A stretch of DNA of 64,000 nt, taken from Drechmeria coniospora. Taxonomy: Eukaryota; Ascomycota; Sordariomycetes; Hypocreales; Ophiocordycipitaceae. Under the pieces are notes generated by a model, which made no database searches, had not been told where the DNA came from, and saw only the letters and a program-made list of their open reading frames with translations. The translations under genes were made by a program, and so were the position numbers. The stretch spans positions 5,080,520 through 5,144,519 of the forward strand of contig NC_054389.1 of assembly GCF_001625195.1 (NCBI RefSeq), read 5' to 3'. Positions within the stretch are counted from its first letter, which is position 1. Every line of letters begins with the position of its first letter. Positions 1-12,045 of this stretch are shown in pieces.

Positions 1-650
1 CATCGGTGACTCGCCATCTACAGCAAGTACGTACAGTACGTAAGTATACTTATGTTTGCACATACTTACTCCGTATACTTAGCTACGTTCATGAGCGAGT
101 AAGTAGTACTTGCTCTGTACTCCGTACTAAGGATGATGTGATTGCCTAATTAAGTTGGAGACGACGAAACTTGAGTACTTGCAAGTACGACTATACCAGT
201 ATTCGCGGTCGTACCACTCGCCTACCTACGCACGTCCCTAATGCACCTACTCGTACCCCGCCCGTACCCAAGTACGAGTAAGGAGTGTTGCTCCTTGCAC
301 TCCGTAATCGCAGTAACAATCGAAGTAGGCAGCAGCACCTACACTTACATGTACGTACTTGTACATGCAGGCCTGATAGTGGTCTCGGTGGCTGCTATTT
401 CACGAAGTCAACCTCCTGGCCTGGTTGTCTGTACATGTACTATAGTGGTACAGACATACGCTTCAGTAACAGTCGCGACACGACTCCGTCTACCAATACT
501 TACTTGCTACGCATTTACTTTTGCTCCAGCTTGGAACTGTACCTGACGGATAGTTGTACGTACATGTGCTTGTATACGTACAGATAGCTGTACACTGCGA
601 GTGTACTCCGTCTACTATACTTGCACGGAGTAATACCACCTGCAGACTTG
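1..650. repeat. GTAC / TACTCCGTA palindrome island
   Basis: Dense overlapping short palindromes (GTAC, AGTACT, TACGTA, CATGTAC) with several copies of the octamer ACTCCGTA or close variants, for example near 70, 113-125, 300 and 606. The same sequence type recurs in other intergenic spacers of this window, and I did not notice it inside coding exons. Confidence 0.55.
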
Positions 651-2950
651 CGTCGAGGCGCAGCAACTAGCCCTTAGCGCACAGCCGTTCGGTGCAGCCC
701 ACCCAATCAATAGCGCTGCGCTTCCCCCTTTCTAGTGCCTCTGCAAGTTGAGCATGACGTGCCGCTTCGGCTACGTGCCAGCTGGCCGAAGGAAAGCGTG
801 GCAAGGGTGGGTGTGTGGATGGATCGATGAAGCGGATGCCCTGATGTCCGCGTTGCGTTCCGTCGTGCCAGAGGACCACACCCACGCAAGCGCACTCGAT
901 CGCTACCAACATCAGCCCTCTCGGCCCGGACTCTCAGTATCTAGGGTGACCGTCGTCCCCTATTCGCACACGGCACCTTCGCTTCGCTGCCGTTGGGTAC
1001 CTTGCGAGGTCGTTACCGCTGCAGAGGATGCAGTGCCAGTGCCGAGTGCAAGTTTCAGAAGGTCTTTGAAATGAGAGCAACGCATACGGAGTCGCAGCAG
1101 CCATATTACATACTTGTCGATTCCGTGCGACTTCTAGTCAATTTTCGTCCGAGTGCATGCATATCGTATTCACGATCCCGCACACGCCCATGGTGGGTGC
1201 CATGACGGTGGCAACAGCGGGCCTCTGCCCACCCGCCGCCGTGCTCCGCGCCCACCAGAAACCCACTCCCTCCAGCGCCCTTGGAGCCCGAAACGTCGGC
1301 CTTACGGGATATTGTAAGGGGACCGAGCCCACCCCGGCAAGCCGCTGCACTTAGCAGCTTCATTGGTGGGGCCTGGTTTATGGCATCTTGAGCCCAGGCA
1401 AGTACGGAAAGTAAAGTACATTGTACAACATGCAACAACACGTACGCCCAACCGCTAGCCACTACACTCCCATGGCCCGAACAGGTGTTGCCCGACTCCC
1501 TGTCAGGGCAGTCCAGTGCCACTGTCCGTCTGTTTGGTCTGTTTGTTCCCTGCCGCGTGCTGGGCGCCATGGTGACCGGCTGGGGTGCCTGCGCTGCTCC
1601 GTACCAGTCCTGATGGCCCCTCGACTACCCTCTGGTACCTGAGTGTAGCGGGCTAGTAGCAAATAATTGTCCTCCTGAAGGGCCAAGGTCGCACCCGGCC
1701 GTGCCACCCGACCATTTCTGCGAGGTTCCAGTGGATGTCTGTTTTCCGCCGCCCGCAATCCCTCGCTCCTCCTTCCTTCCCACTTGCATTTCCCCCAGAT
1801 CTACTCCTGGTCCTCCTTCACCCATTGCCGCCACCAGACGGTTCTGTCGAGTCTCTCTCACGTCTTGTTTCCTTTCCATCTTCATCTTGTTGAGCTACGT
1901 ACTCGTTTTTTCTTCAACCAAGTGCCCTCACCATCTCCCCCCCCCCCCTTTGTCGCATCTCCGCATCGAGCACGCACCCACTCACGCCAAGAGGACAGCG
2001 GTCAAAGCAACACGCCTGCCAGGCAGCCTGTTTCCTCCGCACCGCCCCTGACTTCCTGTTGCCACCGAGCCTTCGATTTCTACAGCCGAGCCTTGTTGTT
2101 CGTTCTCTTCCTCATCCGTCTCCCACCTTGTCGATCTCGAGCATTGCCGTTCCCGCGATCGACCTGGCAAAAACGCAGCGAGCCTCGTCGTCGCCTCGCC
2201 TCGCCTCCCCTTTCTGATCTGCTCCGCTGCACCAGTTCTCCTACTCTGCGCCTAGCCGTTGTTCGTCTCATAAACCCCGACGATCCATAGTGTTTGCCAG
2301 TTCCAGAACGGCTCGTCAACGCGGCTCTCATGTTTTGCACGGCCTAGATTGGCTTTTGAACGTGCCGTCCCCCTCGGCATCACGACCGGACTCCTCGCGC
2401 CCCGTCACAACCGTTTCCGCCATTAGGAATAGTCAGTCGGAAGAGTAACCTGAACGACGGAATTCGGTGATATTAAGAACCTCTTTTCGACCGAAACACT
2501 CGTTTTCCCTCTGCGGTCGCTGGCGTCCTTTGATTCGTACCATTTCATACTCTCGCCTTTCTTTGGTGCTCCTTTCGACACGACCAGCGCGAGTCGAGCA
2601 AGTTCTAATTGCTCCTTCATTGAATTTCGAGCACGACGAAAAGGTTAGACCCCCCGAGAAACTGATTGTGCTCTTCCTCCTAGCGGCATTCCGTCTGCAT
2701 CCATCTCTCGTTCTCCGTCGTTGAAGTCACATTTCGACGGCGTTTTCTTGCGTCGTACGCGGCCTTTATTGGACCTTGTTACTGAACCATCATGACAGTA
2801 TCTTCCCTTTCCACCTGTGCCGGCCTGCCTCGATCCGTCGTCCAATTCTGAACCGATTACGTATCGAATCGCCTGTCTAGCGAATCAATCCGACACGGAC
2901 AAACGACGACAAGTCGGAGCGGGGAGCCATTTGTCTACCTGTACCAAGGA
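1..2950. other. Intergenic region and 5' leader of the Bni4-like gene
   Basis: I see no supportable gene here. The first 650 bases are rich in short palindromes made of GTAC, TACTCCGTA and CATGTAC, like the other islands described below. From about 1700 to 2340 the plus strand is strongly pyrimidine-rich and contains a run of 12 C at 1937-1948, which is typical of a fungal promoter and 5' untranslated leader. Several open frames of 60-170 codons cross the region, but they have low-complexity or Arg/Ser/Pro-rich composition and no recognisable domain, and they overlap one another on both strands. I treat them as chance. Confidence 0.5.
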
Positions 2951-5475
2951 ATGATGGCTGCCTTGGTTCAGACGTATCCGCAGCAGACTGGTACTGTAAC
3001 AATGCTTCAGACTCGACCGCCGTCGACCTCGGGCATCATCTCCGCGAGCCAGCCGCATGGCAACCATCAATACATGGGGAGCACGTCGCAAGCACCGCGG
3101 TCTGTGTATCAAGGTGCTGGCGCACCCACCTATCACGGGAACGGCACCCCGGTGCAACCGTACGCCTTTGCGAGCACGCCGAATTTGCACCAGAGTACGG
3201 CGTGGAACCAGTACGGCACTTTCAGGACACATTCGTCGCCGGCCATCGTAGGACCGCACACGTTCGATCCGAGCATGAACTTTCGTATCCCGGTTCTGAA
3301 CGGTCCCTCGGCTGCGACTATGGGGGCTTCGCCCTCGTTCGGAGTTAGCCACGGCGGCTCGCGTGACGACTCTGCCATTTCTACGGCTCGAACCATCGTC
3401 CCCGCGGTCCGACCGCAGTCCTTTATTGCCGTGAACAACCAACCGTCCTTCGGCTCGGCAGCGGCTGTTAGGAACGCACCTGACCGATACAGGCGGTCGT
3501 CGAGTGGGGGAGTTACTCATCACGGCCGCTCCAAGAGTTCCACTCTTCCACCCAGCATCACCATGCTAAATCCCGGCCAACAGCACGGCGGACCGACCGC
3601 CCCCACTTTTGCTGCGCAGAGCCACGCCGGCAGCCAAGGCTTGGCCACGACCTCGTCGATGGATGACCTTCGACTCTACAATAACAAGACGCGTCAAGAG
3701 GAGGGCAAGAGACTGCGGCATCGTAGCAGGCACACGGTAGATTCACCCGAACTTCAGAAGGTTGCTGGTGCTCCCGCCATGGGTGACGCCACCCGGACGG
3801 GGCCGACGTCTAATCGCAGTTCGGAAAAGGGCGCAAAATCGGCTCGGATGGCTTCCAGCCAGGCCCACTCACGCAGCGGCAGCTCGTCGAGCGTCTCTTC
3901 CACTCGCAGCAGCCACTCGCGTTCATCCTCAGTAAGTTGCAGCACGCATCGCACATTGTCCAATCAAACCCTTGTTGATGCCTGTTATGGCTGCTAATCA
4001 GGACCCCTGCAGACTGCCGCCAACCGCAATGTGTCGACCCCCACCGCCAACCCCTCTTTACCTGCGTCTGATGAGCCGTCGACCAATACTGAGCAGCCAA
4101 AAATGGTGACGATCCCTCCGCGAGGCTCGTCTGACGCGGCGAAACGCACACTTAATCCCTCTCCTCTCTCCAGGCCGGTGACAATGGACGAGGACCTGTC
4201 CTCGCAGACCGCGCCTGCTGGGCCGGCCAGTGCCAATGTGGAGTCCCCGGCGGCCCAACATTTGGCGGCCATCAATCGGAAGAGAAGCAAGCCGAAGAGC
4301 AAAACTTCACGACTGCGAAGAGCCTTTTCTTTTGGCAGCGCAGCAGATTTCCGCAAAGCTGCCGGCGGGCAGGGCCACGACCTTGACAGGGCCGAGCCAT
4401 CGAAGCTTCACAAGGAGCCCTCGCCCGACGAGGCCTACGATGTCGAGCAGGCTCGCATTGCCGAGGCGCAAGAAGCCGCGGGCATCGGGAACAGCATTTA
4501 CGGCGGCCGCTTCTTCGGCTCGACGGACAACCTGTCCATCTCCTCGACGGCGTCGTCGGCGTCCATCATGATCAGGAAGATGGGCCACGGCATGAAGAAA
4601 AGCACTCGATCGCTCGCCGGGCTTTTCCGACCCAAGTCCGTCATCGGAGTTCCGGCCGCCGACTCGGCGACGCCAGAGGGCAGCGAAGCCACCGTGTCCA
4701 TGATCACGGCCGAAGCGGAAGCGCAACGTGTGAACGTCACGGCTGACCCGGCGGCGGCGAACGGCGGGACCGGCTTCCCCCACCTCGAGCGAAACTCACT
4801 AGACGCCGCCCACGTTCCCGAGATGTCCGATCGACTCGGGAGTTCGGGAACGGACAATTCTGCGTCGCGCAAGAGCATCATCGGAGGCGACAAGGAGCGT
4901 GCCGAGGTTCTTGCCGCCGTGCGGAAGGGCATCTTGAAGCGTGAGCATTCTGTCGCGTCTGCTTAGTAGGATGACTTTGGAAAGCTGACAGTCAAAACAG
5001 GCTCTTCCAGCCCATCTCTCCAGGGGTCGCCCGAGCTTGTGCTTCCCAGCATGCCAGCCATTTCCGACTCCCCGAGCTCGAGCGCGCCGAGCACGCCCAA
5101 CGACGAGTCGCACGGACACAGAAGGACGGGGTCGATTGCCATCGGCAACGAGGATTACTTCATGTCCGCGCTGCGTCTCCGACAAGACACGAAGAGCCCT
5201 CCCGGAACATCGCAGGGCTCGAAGCGGAACGCGAAATTCTCCCCTCGCATCATCTTCTACGACACTTGGCCAAGCCAAGAATACGATCGCCGAGGCGAGG
5301 TCGCAACCTGCAATCGGCTCACGCCGATGCTGGCTCAGCAGATCAAGGAGGAGCTCAACACGTTCAAGATGGTAAGTCGGCGGCGTTCTCTCCCTCGCCA
5401 GCCGTGCCGTGCTGACGACGGCTGCAGGAAATGGAAGTGCACGAGAATTCCAAGATATACACGCACTTCTTCTGA
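2951..5475 (+). CDS. BNI4: Bni4-like bud-neck / septation scaffold protein
   Basis: Four exons: 2951-3931, 4013-4940, 5001-5371 and 5428-5475. All phases close and give 775 aa. Most of the protein is low-complexity and Ser/Thr/Pro-rich, as expected of a scaffold. The conserved part is the last ~65 residues: a basic K-R-N-A-K-F segment, then an I-I-F-Y-D-T-W block, A-T-C-N-R-L-T-P, and the extreme C-terminus E-V-H-E-N-S-K-I-Y-T-H-F-F. That layout matches the C-terminus of yeast Bni4, which binds protein phosphatase 1 (Glc7) and targets chitin synthase III to the bud neck. The A-K-F here sits 62 residues from the end, the same place as the V831/F833 site of the 892-aa yeast protein as I recall it. 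The last exon is only 48 bp and would be easy to miss. In a filamentous fungus a role in septum or wall deposition is inferred. Confidence 0.75.
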
Positions 5476-6491
5476 TGACGACACGGCACAGCCGAACGGG
5501 CTCTTGCAACAAGTTGATAAATTTGTCGACAATGGGCACTCGAAGCCCCAAAAGCCATGTATTTTCTCCATGTTTACCATTCGCGGCGTTTCAGGGACAG
5601 CATCGTACGGCGTCGATGGCGTTGATCACTATAAATGTTGCGAGGGTCTCGCCCAAGAAACGCATCCCCCATCCCCTATAATAATGCGATCAGAGCCACA
5701 GCTGGGTGGGCTGCAGGGAGCGGAACGGAACAATAGACGGCGGCTGGAATAGAGCAGACGAGTTTCGGGGGCTCGCGATTTTGCGCTCTTGGTGCCTTGG
5801 TTGCGCGGGTGACGACCCTGCCACCCACGCCTAGTTGCAACGGAGCAGCAGGTCGATGCAGGCGACAGGATGGCGGCCGTATCAGCGACGTCGGTGAGGC
5901 TTGGTGTCGGCTTCATTTTTGATGGGCTTTGTTGAGTGAGCTTGTGTCAATAGCGTGCCTAGTTCATAAGCGAGATGTTTTTGCTTCGCCGGCGAAGGTG
6001 GTCCGTTGCGAATGAATACTTGTGAACGACAAGCTCCCATGATTCGGCCAAGCGTATCCACGCGTGGCTCGTAGAACAGACCGCCACTCTCTGATCATGG
6101 TGTACCGGCTCACAACACGAGTGCTCCGTACAATACCTCGGAATCATTACGTAGACAGCACCTTTTCCGTAGGTGATACCAACTTCCCGATGCCGGCCGA
6201 CCAGGCTGGGAGCGCATAAAACTGGGGCCGTGTCCAATGGCTGAGACTGACTGATACGCTCGCCGCCTCAACCAACTTTTTTTTGGTAAGCACTCGTTCC
6301 CCTTCCACATCCTCGTCACGCTTGGCCGGTGCATCGATCGCACCTCGGTTCCCAACAAAGGCCGGCTCGGTTGTGAAGTGCCCTGTCTCATGCCGCGAGC
6401 CTGGCCCTGTCGAGTGCCTGATCTACGGACCCGCGGTTTTGCACGATTCTTTCAAGTCCAAAATCGGATTCACTCCCGAGGGGTCGCATCG
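5476..6491. other. Intergenic region
   Basis: Spacer between two plus-strand genes, holding the 3' region of the Bni4-like gene and the promoter and leader of DUS1. No gene, RNA or repeat could be supported. An ATG at 6390 is open and in frame with DUS1 (see that entry). Confidence 0.4.
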
Positions 6492-8212
6492 ATGACAGCG
6501 GCGGAAGCGCAGCAGGGTAGCCCTGCCGCGACGGCTGGCATGGCGAAGAAGCTGCATGGAAGAGAATTCTACGAGAGTATCGGGTGCCCCAAGTATGTCG
6601 TGGCGCCCATGGTGGACCAGTCCGAGTTTGTACGCAACGACGACCCCTCTTGCTGTTTGTTCCTCAGCATGATCCTGAACATGACAGGCACGATGGCTAA
6701 CAGGTATGGGTTGCGTAGGCCTGGCGAGCTCTCACGCGATCCTTCATGTCGGAATCGGAGCAGCCGAAGCTCCTCGCCTACAGCCCGATGCTGCATGCCC
6801 GCCTCTTCTCTCAAGAGGAAAAGTACCGCAGGGCTCACTTCCAGGCTGTCCGGCCCGGCACGAGCGAACCTTGGCTGGACGGCAACCCTTCGATTGATCG
6901 GCCACTCTTTGTCCAGTTCTGCGCCAACGATCCGGATGCGCTCCTCGCAGCGGCACAAAAGGTTGCCCCGTACTGCGATGCCGTTGATCTGAATCTCGGC
7001 TGCCCGCAGGGCATCGCGCGGAAAGGCCACTACGGAGCGTTCCTTCAGGAGGATCAAGATCTCATCTTCCGGCTCATCAACAAGCTGCACAAGGAGCTGC
7101 CCATTCCCGTGACGGCCAAGATCCGTCTCTTGGAGACCAAGGAGAAGAGTCTGGCTTACGCGCAGAACGTGCTCCGGGCCGGCGCCTCCATCATCACGGT
7201 GCACGGACGGAGGAGGGAGCAGAAGGGCCACTTGACCGGATTGGCGGACTGGGAAATGGTCAAATTTTTGCGAGAGAACCTACCAGCCGAGACGGTCATG
7301 TTCGCCAACGGCAACATCTTGCAGGAGGGAGACGTCGGCAAGTGCCTCGAAGCAACGGGAGCCGACGGAGTGATGAGCGCCGAAGGGAATCTGAGCGACC
7401 CGGCCATCTTCGCCAAACCGCCGCCGGTGGGGGAGGAAGGACGCGAATACTGGAGAGGCAAGGATGGCGAAGGTGGTTGGCGAGTCGACGCGGTGACGAG
7501 ACGATACCTCGACATCCTGCACAAGCACGCGCTCGGTAGGGAACCACCGGGTCGACGACCGCTCTTCATGCCCGGCGACGACACAGCCTGGATGACAGAG
7601 GCCGACAAAGGAGAGGCAGAAAATGACGAGCCGTTGAAGAAGCGACGGAAGACGGAGGGGGGCCCGAAGCGCGAGGAGGCGAATCCCAACCTCGGGGCCA
7701 TGCAACCGCATCTGTTTCACCTCCTGCGACATTTCGTCACGCGGCACACGGACGTGCGTGACATGCTGGCGCGCAGCCGCAAAGACGGCATCGAGGGCTA
7801 CGAACGAGTTCTCGAGGCCGTCGAGCGCAAGGTGGCCGAGGGCCTGCTCGATTACGAGCGGACCGAGGGCAAGAGCTTCGAGGATGAGTTGAGCGCGCTC
7901 GGCGTCGGGGAGCAGCTGCAGCTGCCGGAAGGTGAGAGCTCGCGAGGCACGATACGGAGGTGCAAGAGGCCGTGGTGGATCGCACAACCGATCGTGCGAC
8001 CGCTTCCGAGCGAGGCTCTGGCCAAAGGAGCCATCACGCTCAGCAAGAAGGATAAAACTGCCAAGTCGACGATGGCCCTTCACAAGATAGGCACATCTGC
8101 CGAGGGGGCTGGCCAAGAGCCTACCCGAGCGGGGGATGAGGCGACGCAGGAGGCGGCCGCGGAAGCAGAGAGGGCAGAAATCAAATCACGAGACGAGTTG
8201 GTTGCCGGCTGA
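6492..8212 (+). CDS. DUS1: tRNA-dihydrouridine(16/17) synthase, Dus1 type
   Basis: Two exons, 6492-6629 and 6719-8212, give 543 aa. The enzyme reduces uridine to dihydrouridine in the D-loop of tRNAs using FMN and NAD(P)H. Visible signatures are V-A-P-M-V-D-Q-S-E (FMN site, first exon), the catalytic-cysteine block N-L-G-C-P-Q-G-I-A-R-K-G-H-Y-G (Cys141), K-I-R-L (Lys180) and V-H-G-R (His208). The splice joins the strongly conserved Q-S-E-F/A-W-R segment exactly, which fixes the intron. The C-terminal third is rich in K/R/E and includes a K-K-R-R-K stretch, possibly a nuclear signal. I chose the ATG at 6492. An upstream in-frame ATG at 6390 would add 34 Arg-rich residues. Confidence 0.9.
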
Positions 8213-10030
8213 AGCGTCGGACTCGATCGGCTCGGCGCATTCATGGCTCGATGGACTGCCGTTTGTCAAGTAGACGACAACGGAGGTGGCCCGTGTACGG
8301 ATGGCCACTTACCGGCGTGCCAACGACGCAGCCATTCCTTGTTCCCGCTCCCACTGCCGAGTAGAAAGCCAGGGCTGGCCAAGGTCTCTGTACGTCTCGG
8401 TAAAGGTTTCGGAGAGGGGGATTTCGTGACCGGAACTGAAGAGCGAGATTGGCGTCCAAACTGATTCGGGATACTTGATGCAAAATTGGATGACAAGGCC
8501 ACATCTCGATGGTGAAATGGCCGAAGGGTTCGTTCCATGGCGTTGCAAACTGGCTTCCGAAGGACGAGGCACGCACCCAAGGTGGCGATATCGGCGCTGG
8601 ACCGACTAGTGCAGCCACAAATCGATCCACCTTTATTCCGTAAATTAATCTTCAGTGCTCATAGATAAGTAAGTAATTACAGGCTACGGATACTGTGGAT
8701 CGATTGGTTGGATACTACGTACGGAGTACATCATATGGGTATCCGCTTTCTTGTGGTTGCAAGTACTCTACAGTAATTACTTACTGTACAGTAATACGGA
8801 GTAGGTACGGAGCACGGAGTACTATTATTATTATACATGTACTTACAGTACAACTACAGGACAACTACGGAGTACAGTACTCCGTAAGCACTTACAAATG
8901 CAACTACCTAGTACTTTGGTGTTCTCGTACTTGTACTTCTGTACTCCGTATCTCCAAGTGCAACCAAGCACGGTCATTACTGGGGCCAGGTCTGGCCGAG
9001 CATCACATCTGGCCACCATCCTTGGGTTTGTCGGATACCGTTGAACAAAAGTCGACGGGCCATGGTGTGCGTACAGTAGACGAACCCTGCGGAGCATGTG
9101 AACATGTACATGCAGGGGTAGATGGCAGATTTCGAGGACGTGCTGGCGAGTGCAATCAGGTTCACATGCTTCTGCCGGAAGAATCACCGGGAAGACGGGG
9201 TTGTTCTGTTGAATGGGAACCCGCTGCCAGGAACCAGGGCCACTGACGAGCCGTCGAGCCGCCTGCCGCCCCGCTGTTTCCGTGGTCGCCGCCGCACCGA
9301 GCGAATGGGCGCTGTTCCTGTGGGCACGCTGGCGTCATTGACGGGCTCGCTCGTGCCCCCGTGCCCCCGTACCCCCGTAGCGGCGGCGTTCACTGGTGAC
9401 GGGTGGGCCATGCCCTAGGCGCGTCTGCGAGTAAGCTTCGGCGACATCTCCCGTCGTTCCCCTCCATTCCGAGGATGCGATTTCAACAGTCGATCTGGAT
9501 GGATCTCGCCGAGGTACATGGATGGCGAGGTGAGAAAATGGACCAATTGCGGGCGGAGGATGGAGGACGGATGGTGTCGACCGAGACCGAGACACTTGGC
9601 GGCCGTCGTAAGTGCTCACCTCTCTCTGCCTTGAAGCCTCCCGTATACCTACAGTACTGCAGTTACCTGTACTTGCTTAGGTGCAGTGCGCTTGTACCTG
9701 TTTATACTTATACTGGGTGGTGTACCGTACCTGCACCGCGTACCTCCAGGCGCAGGTGCAAAGTCCCCCCCCCATCCCCATACCAGCTGCGAGTAGCATC
9801 TTCGTAGCGCTGCTATTCGTCCGGCCTGCTGCCCCGAAGCCTGCGCTGGAAGCTCGGACGCGGCTATTACGATCTAGTCGACGCCGCCTCCCTCCATCCA
9901 CCCCAACCCATCCCTTTCTTCCGACCGCCTTTTTTTATCTTCACGACGACGACGACGACGACGGTCCCAATCCCGACGAGGACGAAGACGACGACCATCG
10001 CCAAGGAGTATATCCCCTCCCCTCCCTTCG
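8213..10030. other. Intergenic region
   Basis: No supportable gene. It contains a dense palindrome island at about 8690-8960 and, just upstream of the DGAT1 gene, a CGA-triplet microsatellite at about 9942-9962 within a pyrimidine-rich leader. Open frames of up to 183 codons cross the palindrome island, but their composition simply follows the repeated GTAC and TAC words. Confidence 0.4.
8690..8960. repeat. TACGGAGTA / GTAC palindrome island
   Basis: At least five copies of TACGGAGTA, ACGGAGTA or the reverse complement occur within 270 bp, together with ACTTACAGTA and CATGTAC words. It includes the 17-bp perfect palindrome at 8868-8884, whose ends are CGG and CCG separated by 11 bases. Confidence 0.6.
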
Positions 10031-11823
10031 ATGCGACACGTCAATCTCACACAGCAACTATCGTCGTCCGCGTCGGCATCGCCACAAGACATGACGGCGA
10101 CGGCGACGGGCCATGAGGTGCCGACCGAAATTGGCAACGGCAACGGCAACGGCAACGGCCCCTCACGACGTCGCACAACCAAGGATACGACCTCGGACGA
10201 GACGCGCAACGGTGGTACAACAGTCGGCAGGAAGCTCGGGGCTTCCCCGCAGAGAAAGTACCGCCACATCGCGGCCGTCCATTGCAAGTCGAGGCCGTCC
10301 TGCCTGAGCCATGATTCGGATGCCGCTCCTAGCTTCATTGGCTTCAGGAACCTCATGGTCATTGTGCTCGGTAAGCCCGCGGGTGTCGCGCCGTCGCCTC
10401 GCCGCCTCGCCGTTGACTGACGAGGCTAGTGGTCGGTAACTTGCGATTGATGATTGAAAACATCCAAAAGGTAGCGTGCAGAATACGAACTCGCCGCCGC
10501 ACTCGCCGCCGCTGACGCCTTTGCCACGCCTCCAGTACGGTGTCTTGATATGCATCCGCTGCCACGCCTACACGAAGCAGGATATCCTCGTCGGCGGCTT
10601 CCTCTACTTCCTCATCCCCTGCCACCTCGTCGCCGCCTACCTCATCGAGCTCGTCGCCGCCAGACATGCCGTCGGCACCCAGAAGCGCACCAAGAACGGC
10701 GCGGCTCGCCCTTCCGAGGCCGATCGCAAGGAGTTTCACGCCACCTGGATACTCGCGGCTTGGCTTCACGCCGTCAACATCTCCCTCGCCCTCGTCTTCA
10801 CCACCTACGTCGTCTACTTCTACATCCACCACCCGCTCATCGGCACCCTGACCGAGATGCACGCCATCGTCGTCTGGCTCAAGACGGCCTCCTACGCCTT
10901 CACCAACCGCGACCTGCGCCACGCCTACCTGCATCCCGTCAAGGGCGAAAGCCTGCCGGAGCTGTACGCCGAGTGCCCCTATCCCCGGAACATCACCCTC
11001 GGCAACCTCGTCTACTTTTGGTGGGCCCCGACGCTCGTCTACCAGCCCGTCTACCCCCGGACCGACAAGATCAGGTGGATCTTTGTCCTTAAGCGCCTCG
11101 GCGAGGTCTTCTGCCTCAGCGCCTTCATCTGGTTTGCGAGCTTCCAGTACGCCGCCCCCGTGCTGCTCAACTCGCTCGACAAGATCGCCTCGCTCGACTT
11201 TCCCTCCATCCTCGAGCGCCTGCTGAAGCTGTCGACCATTTCCCTCGTCATCTGGCTCGCCGGCTTCTTCGCCCTCTTCCAGTCCTTCCTCAACGCCCTC
11301 GCCGAAATCCTGCGCTTCGGCGATAGGGCCTTCTACGACGATTGGTGGAACAGCGAGAGCCTCGGCTCCTACTGGCGGACCTGGAACCGGCCCGTGTACA
11401 CGTACTTCAAGCGGCACGTCTACATGCCCATGATCGGCAGGGGCTGGAGTCATCGCACCGCCAGCTTTGTCGTCTTCTTCCTCTCCGCCGTCCTTCACGA
11501 GATTCTCGTCGGCGTCCCCACGCACAACATCATCGGTGCGATGCGTCCTTGCATTCCAAACCCCCTTGACGTTTTGCCAGCTAACCCTCGTCGCAGGCGT
11601 CGCCTTCCTCGGCATGTTCCTCCAGCTGCCCCTCATCGCCATGACGGCGCCCCTCGAGAAGATGAAGCTAGGAGACGGCGGCAAGCTCTTTGGCAACGTC
11701 ATCTTCTGGGTCTCCTTCACCATATTCGGCCAGCCCTTTGCCGCCCTCATGTATTTTTACGCCTGGCAAGCAAAGTACGGGAGCGCGAGCAGGCAGATAC
11801 CCCAACCGCTGGGTCGCATATAG
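10031..11823 (+). CDS. DGAT1: Diacylglycerol O-acyltransferase, DGAT1 type (MBOAT family)
   Basis: Four exons, 10031-10370, 10430-10470 (41 bp), 10536-11535 and 11597-11823, give 535 aa. This ER membrane enzyme makes triacylglycerol from diacylglycerol and acyl-CoA. Seen in the sequence: the N-terminal S-R-P-S-C-L-S-H-D-S and F-I-G-F-R-N-L motifs, many hydrophobic segments, the acyl-CoA motif F-Y-D-D-W-W-N at 393-399, and the MBOAT active-site block S-A-V-L-H-E-I with His448. The F-Y-x-D-W-W-N form with D at the variable position fits DGAT1 better than sterol acyltransferases (ARE2). A run of CGGCAA repeats encodes an N-G dipeptide tract near the N-terminus. A second in-frame ATG at 10091 is an alternative start. 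The tiny second exon is secured by the conserved L-R-L-M-I-E-N-I-Q-K sequence it encodes. Confidence 0.9.
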
Positions 11824-12045
11824 GATGGCGAAAACAAAAGGAGCACGACGAATTGGCTCGTCGGCTGCCTGCGGACCGAGTGTTCCACCGTTGGAGTAGC
11901 CTCTCGGCAGCGGCGACGAGGACGATATATTGAAGTAAAATAGCGGCAAAAATGTTACGGCCAACATGCCCGATGTTCATTCACACCCCGTTGATCCACC
12001 CGTGTGTGACTGACATGCTTGCTTTCTCGGCAGAAGAACATGGTA

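Noticed and set aside
10359..11750. 463-codon minus-strand frame opposite DGAT1
   Set aside because: Glu/Val/Gly-rich antisense shadow of a GC-rich coding exon; DGAT1 motifs on the plus strand are unequivocal.
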